A stretch of 64,000 nt of DNA from Acidimicrobiia bacterium (GCA_022826045.1 JAJDVQ010000092.1:33551-97550); one strand, 5' to 3'; shown: positions 32,027 to 42,895, counted from the first letter of the stretch. A program made the numbers and translations. The notes: a model not told the origin generated them from the letters alone.

Positions 32027-33177
32027 GAGCCGGCCCGCTTCACGGCATCAGCGGCATGTCGGCGTCCGGCGCTGTCGGCCGCAATCACGGCATCGACGCT
32101 GTCGGCGGCTGCGCCGTCGTGGTGCCCCATGGCGTGCTCGATGACGTCGGCAATCTCGTGCCAGCACAGACGTCCGTCCAGGAATGCCTCGACGGCGCAT
32201 TCATTGGCGCCGTTCAGCCACGCCGGTGCGGTGCCGCCGACCCGGCCCGCCTCGTACGCCAATCCCAAGCACCGGAACGTACCGGCGTCGGGGAGCTCGA
32301 AGGTGAGGCTGCCGAGCGCTGCCCAATCGACCGCGCCGAACGGCGTGTCGATGCGCTCGGGGTAGGCCAGGGCATAGCCGATCGGCAGGCGCATGTCCGG
32401 CATGGAGAGCTGCGCGACCGTGCTGCCGTCGCCGAAGGTGACCATCGAGTGGACCACCGACTGGGGCTGGATGAGCACGTCGATGCTGCTGTAGTCGACG
32501 CCGAACAGCTCGTGTGCCTCGATGACCTCGAGCCCCTTGTTCATGAGGGTCGAGGAATCGACAGTGATCTTCGGACCCATCGACCAGGTGGGATGAGCCA
32601 GCGCATCGGCGACGGTGACCTCGCGCAGCTCGTCGGCGCTGCGGCCCCGGAACGGACCGCCGCTGCCGGTGAGGATCAGCCGTTCCGGCGGAGACGGCTC
32701 ACCCGCCAGGCACTGGTGAACGGCGCTGTGCTCGCTGTCCACCGGGATCAACTCCGCACCGGGCCGCGATCGCAGCGGCTGCACGAGCGGCCCTGCGGCA
32801 ATCAGGCTCTCCTTGTTTGCCAGCGCCAACCGCCGCCCCGCACCGAGCGCTTCCAGCGTGACGCCCAAGCCGGCAAATCCGACGACGCCGTTCACAACGA
32901 CATCGGCCGTGCCAGCGAGGGCGGCGAAGGCGTCGGGGCCCGCCACCACCTCGCTGCCAGCGGGAACTGCCGACGTGAGCTCTGCGGCCAGTTCCTGATC
33001 GCCGATACCCACGACCGCGGGCCGGAACTCCGCGGCTTGCGAAGCGAGCTCACGCACCGATCTGTGCGCGGCCAGTGCCGCGACGCTGAAGCGATCAGGC
33101 TCCGCGCGCACCACCTCCAGCGTCTGAGTGCCGATCGAACCCGTCGAGCCGAGCACTGCGACAGTCGTCGCGCCCAC
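32023..33177 (-). CDS. dxr: 1-deoxy-D-xylulose-5-phosphate reductoisomerase
   Basis: VAVLGSTGSIGTQTLEVVRAEPDRFSVAALAA...IPVDSEHSAVHQCL...TGSGGPFRGRS...WSMGPKITVDSSTLMNKGLEVIEAH. Confidence 0.96.
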   Translation of the reverse strand: MGATTVAVLGSTGSIGTQTLEVVRAEPDRFSVAALAAHRSVRELASQAAEFRPAVVGIGDQELAAELTSAVPAGSEVVAGPDAFAALAGTADVVVNGVVGFAGLGVTLEALGAGRRLALANKESLIAAGPLVQPLRSRPGAELIPVDSEHSAVHQCLAGEPSPPERLILTGSGGPFRGRSADELREVTVADALAHPTWSMGPKITVDSSTLMNKGLEVIEAHELFGVDYSSIDVLIQPQSVVHSMVTFGDGSTVAQLSMPDMRLPIGYALAYPERIDTPFGAVDWAALGSLTFELPDAGTFRCLGLAYEAGRVGGTAPAWLNGANECAVEAFLDGRLCWHEIADVIEHAMGHHDGAAADSVDAVIAADSAGRRHAADAVKRAGS

Positions 33178-33181
33178 GGGA

Positions 33182-34576
33182 CTACCCGACGACGTATGTG
33201 CCGACGAAGTACGCCGTCGGCAATGCGAACAGCAGGGCGTCGAAGCGGTCGAAGACGCCGCCGTGGCCGGGCAGCAGGTTGCCCATGTCCTTCACGTCGA
33301 CATCGCGCTTGACCAACGACTGGGACAGGTCGCCCAGCGGCGCGGCAAGGGCGACGGCGAGGCTCAGCCACAGCGCGTCGAGCAGGCTCCCGGTCCACGG
33401 GAACACGCCGGGGAACCGGTTCATCACCAGCGTCGTCACCACGACCGACAGCACGATGCCCCCGATGAGACCCTCATGGGTCTTGTTGGGGCTGATGCGC
33501 GGCGCGAGGCGGCTCTGACCAGTGGTACGGCCGACCACGAAGCCGCCGACGTCATAGACGACGGTGCCGATCACGGCTGCGATCAGCAAGGAATCGCCGT
33601 TCGGCTCGCGCAGCATCAATGCGGCAAACGAGCCCAGCCCGCCGATCCACAGGAGCCCGAGCGCGGTGATGGCGAGGTTTGCGGTGGGGTGATCACGCTC
33701 GATGCCGAGCAAGAACCAGCAGAAGATCGTCACCGCGGCAGTCGCCAGCACGATCGGGTAGGCCTCGACACCGCGCAAGTGGACTCCGACCGTGAGGCCG
33801 CCGACGCCGACGAGACCGGCCAGGGTCGCCGGCCGGTACCCGAGAGGCCGTGCTGCGCGGTAGAACTCCGCCGCGGCGAGCACCAGCACGACGACGATGA
33901 GCGCGACGATGGCGGCTTCGCCGAGCCAGAGCGCGCCGAAGAACAGCGCGGCCAGCGCAATGCCGACGGCGATGGCTGCTGGCAGGTTGCGACCGCTGCG
34001 GCCCGCGTTCTGCTGACCGTTGTGCAACACAGTTCGGGATTCGTCGCTCACGACTCCACGCTCCTCATAGTCCTGGCTTCCCTCGCGCCAGTGTGATGCG
34101 GATGCATCGAGCCGGGCCCATTCAGCGAAGCGATCAGGTTCGGATGTCGCCGCGCCGACCTCAGAGGGAGCCTCCGTCAGCGTTGCAGCCTCGGTCTCGC
34201 CGACTTCGGGGATCTCAGCCGGGGCTGCCGCGACCGCTGGCTGCGGAGCCTGTGACGTGGCCTCTGCGGCCGGCGGATCGAACAGCGGCTCGTAGCCAGC
34301 CGGATCCGGATCAGGATCCTGGGGCGCCTCGGCAGCTTGGCGAGCGAGGCGCGGGTCGTCCGGCAGATGCGGGAACAAGCGTGAGCCACCGCGCCGCTCA
34401 GACCCAGCGGCCGACGCAGGAGGCGCATCGGACCCAGCCGAAGGGTCTGGCGCCTCGGCGCCTGCCGACTCGAAGTTCACCAGCGGGCGCGTCGCGCCCA
34501 GCGTCTCGTCGGCGGCAGCAGGATCGTGCGGAGCATCATCGGGTTCTCTCGGCGGATGCTCGCTGCTCTCGGACAT
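33182..34576 (-). CDS. cdsA: Phosphatidate cytidylyltransferase with long acidic N-terminal extension
   Basis: Multi-TM protein ending GRTTGQSRLAPRISPNKTHEGLIGG...LGDLSQSLVKRDVDVKDMGNLLPGHGGVFDRFDALLFALP. Confidence 0.94.
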   Translation of the reverse strand: MSESSEHPPREPDDAPHDPAAADETLGATRPLVNFESAGAEAPDPSAGSDAPPASAAGSERRGGSRLFPHLPDDPRLARQAAEAPQDPDPDPAGYEPLFDPPAAEATSQAPQPAVAAAPAEIPEVGETEAATLTEAPSEVGAATSEPDRFAEWARLDASASHWREGSQDYEERGVVSDESRTVLHNGQQNAGRSGRNLPAAIAVGIALAALFFGALWLGEAAIVALIVVVLVLAAAEFYRAARPLGYRPATLAGLVGVGGLTVGVHLRGVEAYPIVLATAAVTIFCWFLLGIERDHPTANLAITALGLLWIGGLGSFAALMLREPNGDSLLIAAVIGTVVYDVGGFVVGRTTGQSRLAPRISPNKTHEGLIGGIVLSVVVTTLVMNRFPGVFPWTGSLLDALWLSLAVALAAPLGDLSQSLVKRDVDVKDMGNLLPGHGGVFDRFDALLFALPTAYFVGTYVVG

Positions 34577-34596
34577 CTACCTCAACACCTGCTCGG

Positions 34597-35163
34597 TCAA
34601 ACCTCGAGGAGTTCCTGCTCCTTGGCGTCCAGCGCCCGGTCAATGTCTCCCACAAACTTTGCGGTATCAGCATCGAGCTCGTTCTCGAAGCTGCGCTTCT
34701 GGTCGGAGGAGATCTCCTTCTCCTTTTCGAGCGTATCGAGATCGTGACGAGCGCTGCGACGCAGGTTGCGCACTGCGACGCGCCCATCTTCGGCCATCTG
34801 CTTCACCACGCGTACCAGATCTCTGCGCCGATCTTCGGTCAGCGGGGGGAACACGAGCCGCAGGACATGGCCGTCGCTGGAAGGATTGATTCCCAGGTCA
34901 GACTCCATGACCGCCTTGGAGATCGCATCGAGTGCCGCACGGTCGAATGGCTGGATGACCAGCATGCGCGCTTCAGGCACGGAGAAGCCCGCGAGCTGCT
35001 GCAGGGGGACATTGGCGCCGTAGTAGTCGACCGCGAGCTTCTCGACGAGTGCCGGCGTTGCTCTGCCCGTGCGGACGGTGGCGAAGTTGGCACGAGCGTG
35101 CTCGACGGCGCCGCCCATTCGCTGGCGAGCGTCCGCGCAGATCTCGGCAGCGAATTCGCTCAC
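34597..35163 (-). CDS. frr: Ribosome recycling factor
   Basis: FATVRTGRATPALVEKLAVDYYGANVPLQQLAGFSVPEARMLVIQPFD...FPPLTEDRRRDLVRVVK. Confidence 0.97.
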   Translation of the reverse strand: MSEFAAEICADARQRMGGAVEHARANFATVRTGRATPALVEKLAVDYYGANVPLQQLAGFSVPEARMLVIQPFDRAALDAISKAVMESDLGINPSSDGHVLRLVFPPLTEDRRRDLVRVVKQMAEDGRVAVRNLRRSARHDLDTLEKEKEISSDQKRSFENELDADTAKFVGDIDRALDAKEQELLEV

Positions 35164-35231
35164 CAGACCAGCGTACTCCCGCCCACCCCCGCGGGATCGT
35201 GACCCCGTGCGGGAATGTGCACGTGCGGGGC

Positions 35232-36026
35232 CTACTGCACCAGCGTGCCCAGTGCCTCGCCTTCGACGACACTGCGGAAGTTGCCCGGCGTCATCAAGTC
35301 GAAGACGACGATGGGAGTGGCGTTGTCCTTGCAGACGGCGATGGCCGCTGAGTCCATCACCGCAAGCTCCTGTGAGAGCACCTCGAGAAACGTGACCTCG
35401 CTGAGCAGCTTGGCGTCGGGATCTGTCTGCGGGTCGGCCGTATACACGCCGTCGATGCCCGAGTGAGTGCCTTTCAGCACGACGTCGGCGTCAACTTCGG
35501 CAGCGCGCAGCGCCGCAGCTGTATCGGTCGTGAAGAACGGGTTGCCGGTGCCCGCCGCGAAGATCACCACGCGCCCCTTCTCGAGGTGGCGGACGGCGCG
35601 CCGGCGGATGTAGGGCTCGGCTATCTGGGCCATCCCGATCGCTGTCATGACCCGGGTCGGCACATCCCGGCGTTCGAGCGCGTCCTGGAGCGCCAGCGCG
35701 TTGATGACGGTGGCCAGCATGCCCATGTGGTCGGACTGGGCACGATCCATGCCGCCGATCGAGCCCGCCATGCCACGCCAGATATTGCCGCCCCCGACCA
35801 CGACGGCGATGTCGACTTCGAATGACACCCAGACGTCGGAGATCTCCGACGCGAGCTGATCGACGACCGACGAACTGACGTTGTTGCCGCCCTTGTCGGC
35901 GAGAGCTTCGCCGGACAGCTTCAGCACCACCCGCTTCCACGCCGCCTGCTTGCGGTGACGGGGGCGCAGCGGCTCAAAGGACCCCGCCTGCTCGTCCGGC
36001 GGCACGTCTGAGCGGGCGGCGGCCAT
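35232..36026 (-). CDS. pyrH: UMP kinase
   Basis: KRVVLKLSGEALA...VVVGGGNIWRG...DHMGMLATVINALALQDALE...GTGNPFFTTDTAAALRAAEV. Confidence 0.96.
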   Translation of the reverse strand: MAAARSDVPPDEQAGSFEPLRPRHRKQAAWKRVVLKLSGEALADKGGNNVSSSVVDQLASEISDVWVSFEVDIAVVVGGGNIWRGMAGSIGGMDRAQSDHMGMLATVINALALQDALERRDVPTRVMTAIGMAQIAEPYIRRRAVRHLEKGRVVIFAAGTGNPFFTTDTAAALRAAEVDADVVLKGTHSGIDGVYTADPQTDPDAKLLSEVTFLEVLSQELAVMDSAAIAVCKDNATPIVVFDLMTPGNFRSVVEGEALGTLVQ

Positions 36027-36034
36027 CGGTGCGT

Positions 36035-36841
36035 TCAGCGTCCGATCTCGATCTGGGCGAAGCGCGTCACGCTTGCGTCCCCGACCAGGTCGGCGATCGT
36101 CCGCTTCTCGTCTTTCACGAATTTCTGCTCCATCAGAGTGTGCTCACGCAAGAAGCCCACCAGGCGGCCTTCCACGATCTTGCCGAGCGCAGCTTCGGGC
36201 TTGCCCTCATTGCGACTCAGGGTTTCGAGCGTCGCTCGTTCGCGGTCCAGCACGTCGGTGGGCACGTCCGAGCGCTGGATGTACGTCGGTCTGCTGCTGG
36301 CGATGTGCAGCGCGACATCGTGAGCGACCTCCGGTGTCGCTCCGTCGATCTCGACGAGCACGGCATTGACGCCGCGGCCGTTCTGCTGATGGACGTAGGC
36401 GTCGAGGCAGGAGCCTGCAGGAGCGTCGTAGCGTTCGACAGCCCCCACTGCGATGTTCTCCTTGAGGGTGATCTTGAGATCGTCGATCGCGTCGGCGGAA
36501 GCGGCGACAGCGTTCGATCCTTCACTGAGCACAGCGTCGAGGAGCTGATCCGCCAAGGCTTGGAATCCATCTGACTTCGCCACGAAATCCGTCTCGCAGC
36601 GCAGCTCCACGATGGCGCCCACCGAACCGTTGCCGCGCTCGACGACACGGGCCACGACGACGCCGTCGCTGTTGTCGCGACCTGCTCGCGCCGCGGAGGA
36701 GGCGATGCCGTTCTCGCGCAGCCATTGGGCCGCGGCTTCGGCATCGCCTTCGCAGCGGGCCAGCGCATTCTTGGCATCCATCATGCCGGCGCCCGTGGCC
36801 TTGCGCAGGGCTTGGACGTCCTTCGCAGTGAACGCTGCCAT
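36035..36841 (-). CDS. tsf: Elongation factor Ts
   Basis: MAAFTAKDVQALRKATGAGMMDAKNALARCEGDAEAAAQWLRENG...ETDFVAKSDGFQALAD. Confidence 0.96.
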   Translation of the reverse strand: MAAFTAKDVQALRKATGAGMMDAKNALARCEGDAEAAAQWLRENGIASSAARAGRDNSDGVVVARVVERGNGSVGAIVELRCETDFVAKSDGFQALADQLLDAVLSEGSNAVAASADAIDDLKITLKENIAVGAVERYDAPAGSCLDAYVHQQNGRGVNAVLVEIDGATPEVAHDVALHIASSRPTYIQRSDVPTDVLDRERATLETLSRNEGKPEAALGKIVEGRLVGFLREHTLMEQKFVKDEKRTIADLVGDASVTRFAQIEIGR

Positions 36842-36842
36842 G

Positions 36843-37889
36843 TCAGGCGGCTCCTTCTGTTCCGGTCGAAGCGGTTGATTCGGTTGATTCGGCGGTCGTC
36901 GCAGAAGTGTCGGCGGCACCTTCGGAACTGTCAGTCTCGGCCTCGCCGGATGTCTCGGCCTCGCCGACAGCAGGGGCCGCGCTGGTGGCATCAGCGGATG
37001 CCGCTGGGACCGCCGACGAGCTCATGTCGGGCACTGCTGCTGCGGCCGCTGCCTTGGCAGCCTGATCGGCTGCGATGCGAGCCTCGCGTGCGGCGGCCTC
37101 AGCCAGTGCGGCACGCTGCGCCTCGGCCTGCTGCGCCGCGATCCGCGCCTCCTCCTCGGGCGAGCGCTCCCCCGCAGCGGGCATCGTGACGCCGCTGCGC
37201 TCGGCCATGAAGCGGCCCTCCCGCGCGGCGTCCGCCATGACCCGGCACAGCAGCTCGGTCGAGCGGATGGCGTCGTCGTTGCCCGGGATCACATAACTGA
37301 TCGGGTCGGGATCCGAGTTCGAGTCGGCCACCGCGACCACCGGCAGCTTCAGCCGGACTGCCTCGGCCACGGCGATGTGCTCCTTGGGCGTATCGAGCAC
37401 GAACACGGCATCAGGCAGCTTGTCCATGTTGCGGATGCCGTTGAGATTGCGCTGCAGCTTGGTCAGCTCGCGCATGTGCAGGAGGGCTTCCTTCTTCGGC
37501 ATGTTGTCGAAGTCGCCGGCTGCCTGCATCCGCTCGTACTCGAGCATCTTGGTGACCCGGCCGCGGATGGTGCGGAAGTTGGTGAGCATCCCGCCGAGCC
37601 AACGCTGGTTGACGTACGGCATGCCGCAGGCGTTGGCGTGGCGCTGGATCGGGTACTGCGCCTGACGCTTGGTGCCGACGAACAGGATCGTGCCGCCACC
37701 CGCCACCGTGTCGCGCACGTAGCCGTAAGCCTGTTCCAGCAGCTCGAGCGTCTGGCGCAGGTCGATGATGTAGATCCCGTTGCGCTCTCCCCACAGGAAG
37801 CGCTCCATCTTGGGATTCCATCGACGGGTCTGGTGGCCGAAGTGGACTCCGGCGGTGAGCAAGTCGGACATGGTCACGACAGCGGACAT
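36843..37889 (-). CDS. rpsB: 30S ribosomal protein uS2 with ~100-aa low-complexity C-terminal extension
   Basis: [49 protein letters not shown]...ARRSTE-type core followed by Ala/Glu/Ser/Thr-rich tail. Confidence 0.95.
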   Translation of the reverse strand: MSAVVTMSDLLTAGVHFGHQTRRWNPKMERFLWGERNGIYIIDLRQTLELLEQAYGYVRDTVAGGGTILFVGTKRQAQYPIQRHANACGMPYVNQRWLGGMLTNFRTIRGRVTKMLEYERMQAAGDFDNMPKKEALLHMRELTKLQRNLNGIRNMDKLPDAVFVLDTPKEHIAVAEAVRLKLPVVAVADSNSDPDPISYVIPGNDDAIRSTELLCRVMADAAREGRFMAERSGVTMPAAGERSPEEEARIAAQQAEAQRAALAEAAAREARIAADQAAKAAAAAAVPDMSSSAVPAASADATSAAPAVGEAETSGEAETDSSEGAADTSATTAESTESTASTGTEGAA

Positions 37890-38049
37890 GGTGCTCCTCC
37901 CCACGGTTCGCGTTTCTGCACCGGGGTCGACACCGCTGCGGGCAGCGGTGACCGTGGGGTCGCCCCGGCTGATCAGCCATTGGAGTCGTTGCGCTGCGGC
38001 GGAGGTGTGGCCCGAGCTCTCCGAGACAGGGTCCCCGATGGTGTGGACT

Positions 38050-38694
38050 TCACAGCACCGCAATGCCAGCGCCGGAGTGTAGCCAGCGCAGTTGCAGCCG
38101 GTACACGGAGTCTGCGGATCGCACGAGCCTCGGGCGCCCACCAGACGGGCGAAGGCCTGCACCGGGGGAGCGCTCGAAGATCTGGGCCGGATCGAGGTAG
38201 GCCTCTCCGGTGCGCACGCCGACATGCAGCCGGTCCGACACCGTTCCGAGCCTCTGGCCCTGCCGTACCCGCTCACCCCGGTCGACCCCGATGGTCGCGA
38301 CCCCCGAGTAGGAGACACGCAGACCGTCGGGATGGCTGACCGTGACGTGCAGCCGCCCGCCGACCGGACCGGCGAAGCTGACCACGCCGTCGCTCGCCGC
38401 CCAGAACGGCGCTCCCGGCTGTGTCGCGAACTCGAGGCCGCGATTGCCCGGTCCGTAGGCGTGCGACGGAGGTCGGAACGGATCGACGACAGTCCCGTCC
38501 ACCGGCCAGATGTAGGACGGCGGCGGTCCCGTCTGCGCAGGGGCCTCAGCAGTGCCGGCGATCAGCACCACCGCGCACACGGCCGCGAGCAGCGTCGCTG
38601 CGCCCGGCGCGCGGGCTCCCCCGAGCGGCCGGCGCCGACGAGAGCCCGGCGAGAGCCGGGTGGCCGCGCGGCTCAGGCGCGCGGGTGGGCCGAC
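38050..38694 (-). CDS. Secreted M23-family (LytM/peptidoglycan endopeptidase-like) protein
   Basis: Signal-like segment then [92 protein letters not shown]; start estimated at GTG. Confidence 0.78.
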   Translation of the reverse strand, partial: VGPPARLSRAATRLSPGSRRRRPLGGARAPGAATLLAAVCAVVLIAGTAEAPAQTGPPPSYIWPVDGTVVDPFRPPSHAYGPGNRGLEFATQPGAPFWAASDGVVSFAGPVGGRLHVTVSHPDGLRVSYSGVATIGVDRGERVRQGQRLGTVSDRLHVGVRTGEAYLDPAQIFERSPGAGLRPSGGRPRLVRSADSVYRLQLRWLHSGAGIAVL

Positions 38695-39584
38695 TCGTAG
38701 ACCTCTCGCAGGCGTTCCCTGCTGAGGTGCGTGTAGATCTGGGTGGTCGCGAGCCGCTGGTGGCCGAGCAGCTCCTGCACCACCCGCAGGTCGGCGCCCC
38801 CGTCGAGCAAGTGCGTGGCGTAGGTGTGCCGCAGGGCGTGCGGATGGGTCGGCAGCGCTGCGTGGCGGTCCAGGATCCGCCGCACGTCGCGTGGCCCCAG
38901 CCGCTTGCCGCGCAGGTTCACGATCAGGGCTGCCGGATCGCGATCGACGGGGCGACCCAGACGCTGCGCATCGAAATCGCCGCTGCCGCCGTTGCGCCAT
39001 GCGGCGAGCATCTCGATGGACGGATCGCTGAGCGGAACGCGTCGGTGCTTGCCGCCCTTGCCGATCACCTCGAGGTGACGGTCGCCCACCCGGTAAGCGC
39101 CACGGTCCAACTGGCACATCTCGGTGACCCGCAGCCCGCTGCCGTAGAGCAGCTCGAGCACGAGCCGGTCGCGCAGCTCGGTCGCGTCGTCGGGCACCGT
39201 GCCGTCGCCGAGCATCTCGGAGACCTCGGACGCCCCGAGCACACGCGGCAAGCGTCCGGCGCCGGCGGGGGCAGCGAGCGCGATGGAGGGGTCGCGGCCG
39301 ATGGCGCCATCGCGTGCGAGCCAGCCGAAGTAGCGCCGGAGCGCTGAAGCCTTGCGCGCCGCCGATCGCCGGGACAGGCCGCGCACCGACAGGAACGCGA
39401 CGTAGCGCCGCAGCCAGCGCCGGTCGACGTCGCCGGGCGAGCCGAGGCCAGCGCGCGAGGCCCACTCGGCGAACTGGCTCACGTCGGTCCGGTAGGCGCG
39501 TTTGGTCGCCTCGGACGCCGCTGTCAGCGACAGCACGAATTCTCCGACTCGCCACTCCGGGGGCGCATCCGCCACCAGAACCAC
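38673..39584 (-). CDS. xerC: Tyrosine recombinase XerC/XerD family
   Basis: Catalytic R...[40 protein letters not shown]. Confidence 0.93.
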   Translation of the reverse strand: MVLVADAPPEWRVGEFVLSLTAASEATKRAYRTDVSQFAEWASRAGLGSPGDVDRRWLRRYVAFLSVRGLSRRSAARKASALRRYFGWLARDGAIGRDPSIALAAPAGAGRLPRVLGASEVSEMLGDGTVPDDATELRDRLVLELLYGSGLRVTEMCQLDRGAYRVGDRHLEVIGKGGKHRRVPLSDPSIEMLAAWRNGGSGDFDAQRLGRPVDRDPAALIVNLRGKRLGPRDVRRILDRHAALPTHPHALRHTYATHLLDGGADLRVVQELLGHQRLATTQIYTHLSRERLREVYESAHPRA

Positions 39585-39623
39585 AGTACAGATGCCGCCC
39601 AGCGGCGGGTCCGAGCGGTGACA

Positions 39624-40796
39624 TCAGCGGGCCTTCTCCCACCACCCGCCGGTCTCGGTGACCCATCCCGCCAGCTGCAGCCGCCCGAGCGCCGTGGCCA
39701 GCTCCGCGAGCGATGCCTCGACGCACAGCGCCAACTCGTCGACCGAGCGCCCGCCGGCGGTGAGCTCGCCCAGCAGCTCGCGTTCGAGCGGATCGTCGGG
39801 CAGCGGTACGACCGGGGTCACAGCGGCTCCCCCGGCCGTTGTGCCCAGCGCCAGCAGCACGTCGTCGGTGTCGCACACGGGGGCGCATCCTTCGGCGAGC
39901 AGCCGGTTCGTCCCGCTCGAGGCGCTGCTGGTGATCGGGCCCGGAACGGCCATCACGGTGCGGCCGCGTTCGACTGCGGCCTCGACTGTGTACATCGAGC
40001 CGCCCGATGAGCCGGACTCGACTACGACAAGCAGCTCGCACAATGCGGCCACGATGCGGTTGCGTGCGGGGAACTGCCACGCCGCTGGGTGCGTGCCCAG
40101 CGGGTATTCGCTGAGCAACGTGCCGTGCTCGCCGACATCGGCCCACAGGGCCCGGTTCGCGGCGGGGTAGACGCAATCGAGCCCGCTGCCGACGACACCG
40201 ATGACCGGGCCGCCCGCATCGAGAGCTGCTCGCTGGGCGATGCCGTCGATGCCCGTGGCCAGACCCGAGACGACGGCAACGCCGTGCGCGGCGAGACTGT
40301 CGCCGAGCATCTGCGCAACGGTGCGCCCATACGCGCTGCAGCGGCGCGTGCCCACGATGCCGACTCTCCGCCGGGCGAGATCGACGGGCGCGCCACGGCC
40401 GAACAGCACCGCTGGGGGTTCGGGATCTGTCTCCCACAGCTCGGCGGCGCCGCCGGCCGATGGCGCGTGCAGCCACACCCCGGCGGCTGCATGCGCGTCG
40501 AGCAATTCGGCGCCGACCGGCCGACCGTGGCGCGCTGCGGAGGCTGTCGCGGCCGCTGCACGCCGCTGCCACGTCGACAACAGTGCTGAATCCATGCCGC
40601 GGCATGCGCCCAGCGCTGCCAGCGTCGCTGCATTTCCGCGGCGCAAGTCGGAGATCGCGTCGAGAGCGCTGCGGTCGCGCAACAGGGCACGCAGGCGCGC
40701 TGGACCGACACGAGGCAGCGAGCACAGCTCTGCCAGGGCGCCGAGCTCTGCTGCAGCGTCACCGTCGGTCGGCGCGGCATCCACGTAGCCCGTCAT
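39624..40796 (-). CDS. dprA: DNA processing protein DprA
   Basis: VGIVGTRRCSAYGRTVAQMLGDSLAAHGVAVVSGLATGIDGIAQRAALDAGGPVIGVVGSGLD...SEYPLGTHPAAWQFPARNRIVAAL. Confidence 0.95.
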   Translation of the reverse strand: MTGYVDAAPTDGDAAAELGALAELCSLPRVGPARLRALLRDRSALDAISDLRRGNAATLAALGACRGMDSALLSTWQRRAAAATASAARHGRPVGAELLDAHAAAGVWLHAPSAGGAAELWETDPEPPAVLFGRGAPVDLARRRVGIVGTRRCSAYGRTVAQMLGDSLAAHGVAVVSGLATGIDGIAQRAALDAGGPVIGVVGSGLDCVYPAANRALWADVGEHGTLLSEYPLGTHPAAWQFPARNRIVAALCELLVVVESGSSGGSMYTVEAAVERGRTVMAVPGPITSSASSGTNRLLAEGCAPVCDTDDVLLALGTTAGGAAVTPVVPLPDDPLERELLGELTAGGRSVDELALCVEASLAELATALGRLQLAGWVTETGGWWEKAR

Positions 40797-42310
40797 CTCG
40801 CTGCGGCGGGTGTGTGCAGATTGCCGACGCTCGCCCGAAGCGTCAGCGCTTCGTTCAGGCGTTCAGCATCGATCGGCGGCTCGTCGCCCGCGAGGTCGCA
40901 CAGCGTCAGTGCGACGCAGCGGACTCGCTTGAGGCCGCGGCCGCTGAGCAGCCCTTGCCGCAGGCGCTTGCGCAGCTCGTCGCGGCTCGAGGCAGTGAGA
41001 GGGGCGTGACGTTCGAGTTGGAGGCCCGAGAGCTCGGCGTTGGACTCCACCCCCCGGGCTGCGGCGCGGTCACGTGCTGCAGCCACCCGCGCACCGACGG
41101 CCTCGGTGGACTCGCCGCGAGTGCCCTCGAGCAGTTGGTCGGGGTCGGGGCGCTGCACCTGCACGCGGAGGTCGAAGCGGTCGAGCAGCGGCCCGGACAG
41201 CCGCCGCAGGTACCGCTGCCTGACGAAGTCGGAGCAGCGGCAGGCGTTGGGTCGGCCCGCCTGTCCGCACGGGCACGGGTTCATGGCGGCCACCAGCAGG
41301 AAACGGGCAGGAAACTCGCACGAGCCCGCTGCCCGACTCACTCGCACGACGCCTTCCTCGAGCGGCTGGCGCATCGCGTCGAGCACGCTCGGCGCGAATT
41401 CGCCGAGCTCGTCCAGAAACAGCACCCCGCGATGCGCGAGCGAGACCTCACCTGGGCGGATCGCCGGCGAGCCGCCGCCGATGAGCGCCGCCATGGTTGC
41501 GGTGTGATGGGGGCTGCGAAGCAACGGGCGCGTCGCGAGGCCTGTCGGCAGGGGCAGGCCGGCGGCCGATTGGACACGTGTCGCCTCCAAGGCGCGCTCG
41601 GGGCCGAGCTCGGGCAGCAGGCCGACCAGGCGGCGCGCCAGCATCGTCTTGCCGGCACCGGGCGGCCCCAGCATCAGCAGGTGGTGACCGCCTGCTGCGG
41701 CAACCTCGATCGCCCGGCGCGCCAGCGGCTGTCCGACGACATCGCCGAGATCTGGTGCCGCCAGGCACTGGGGCCGGGGCGGATCCGGCGGCGGATCGGG
41801 CCACGGCGACCGGCCGGCCAGCACCGATGCGAGCTGGCCCAGACTCCGGGCGATGCAGACCTCGCTGGGATCTGCGGCGATGGCGACGTGGTAGGACTCC
41901 GGCGCGATCACCACGGCGCGGTCGCGCAGCGCGTCGACGAGCGGCACGACACCCACGACGGCCCGTATCGCTCCGTCGAGACCCAGCTCGCCGACGAACG
42001 CCTTGCCGTCGAGCGAATCCGCCGGCACTTGATCGGTGACTGCCAGGTACGCCACGGCGATCGCCAGATCCAGGCCCGCGCCGCCCTTGCGCAGACCCGA
42101 CGGCGCAAGGTTGACGGTGACTCGACGCTGGGGCCATTCGAGTCCCGACGACAGCACGGCGGACCGCACCCGATCCCGTGCCTCGCGGCACGCGGCATCG
42201 GGCAGGCCGACGATCGTGAACGAGGGCAGACCATCGGTGACGTGCACTTCGACGGTGACAATGTGGCCGTCCACGCCGACGAGCGTCGCGGCCGTTGCAG
42301 TAGCCAGCAT
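40793..42310 (-). CDS. comM: YifB/ComM-family Mg-chelatase-like AAA ATPase
   Basis: VHVTDGLPSFTIVGLPDAACREARDRVRSAV...GPPGAGKTMLARRL...RGVLFLDELGEFAPSVLDAMRQPLEEG...NPCPCG. Confidence 0.94.
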   Translation of the reverse strand: MLATATAATLVGVDGHIVTVEVHVTDGLPSFTIVGLPDAACREARDRVRSAVLSSGLEWPQRRVTVNLAPSGLRKGGAGLDLAIAVAYLAVTDQVPADSLDGKAFVGELGLDGAIRAVVGVVPLVDALRDRAVVIAPESYHVAIAADPSEVCIARSLGQLASVLAGRSPWPDPPPDPPRPQCLAAPDLGDVVGQPLARRAIEVAAAGGHHLLMLGPPGAGKTMLARRLVGLLPELGPERALEATRVQSAAGLPLPTGLATRPLLRSPHHTATMAALIGGGSPAIRPGEVSLAHRGVLFLDELGEFAPSVLDAMRQPLEEGVVRVSRAAGSCEFPARFLLVAAMNPCPCGQAGRPNACRCSDFVRQRYLRRLSGPLLDRFDLRVQVQRPDPDQLLEGTRGESTEAVGARVAAARDRAAARGVESNAELSGLQLERHAPLTASSRDELRKRLRQGLLSGRGLKRVRCVALTLCDLAGDEPPIDAERLNEALTLRASVGNLHTPAAAR

Positions 42311-42556
42311 GGGCCTCCTCCAGCAACTGAGAGCGGACGCGGCTCGCAACGAGCACCGTCCGGATTCTTCGAGGAGGCCCGCCGGGGGCCACGATCACAT
42401 CGGCGGGTCGTGCGGCAGCCGGGACGAGCCCCGCTGCCACGGCGACCTCGCCGTCCACGGTAGATCACGCACCGCCAGCGCAGTCCAGTGATTTTCTCGA
42501 GCCCGAGGCAACTCCGGCACTCGGCTCCGATGCCGGGCCGGGGCGGCGATACTGCT

Positions 42557-42670
42557 GTGGTGGGCTACGACCCCTATCGCAAGCACCGCACGAGCGGCAT
42601 CGACTATGTGCTCGTTGCCGCCGCGACGATCGTCGCGGTCGGGCTCGTTGTGTGGGCGCTGGTGGGCTGA
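42557..42670 (+). CDS. Small single-pass membrane protein
   Basis: VGYDPYRKHRTSGIDYVLVAAATIVAVGLVVWALVG; basic N-terminus plus one TM helix. Confidence 0.45.
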   Translation: MVGYDPYRKHRTSGIDYVLVAAATIVAVGLVVWALVG

Positions 42671-42685
42671 GCGGCTGGGCAGCGG

Positions 42686-42895
42686 ATGCGAGAACTGGAA
42701 CCGGTGCCGGGCTTCGAAGTGCGTCGCGTGCAGCCGTACGAGGCCACCAAGCGCTACACCTGCGGCGGCTGTGCCAACACGATCGAGGTCGGTGTCGGCC
42801 ATGTGGTGGCGGTGCCGCTCGACGCCGTCGACCTCCGGCGGCACTGGCATTGGGGCTGCTGGTCGGCGCGGGACCGTCGGCGGCCGGTGGGCTAA
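42686..42895 (+). CDS. Small Cys/His protein resembling a conserved actinobacterial zinc-binding family
   Basis: MRELEPVPGFEVRRVQPYEATKRYTCGGCANTIEVGVGHVVAVPLDAVDLRRHWHWGCW: CxxC plus HWHxxCW pattern. Confidence 0.7.
   Translation: MRELEPVPGFEVRRVQPYEATKRYTCGGCANTIEVGVGHVVAVPLDAVDLRRHWHWGCWSARDRRRPVG

Noticed and set aside
38050-40725. 891-aa minus-strand ORF taken as one protein
   Set aside because: Only the last ~214 residues (M23 peptidase) are credible; the rest is an out-of-frame reading through xerC and dprA
40460-42463. 667-aa plus-strand ORF
   Set aside because: Antisense to comM/dprA, which have clear domains; composition is spurious
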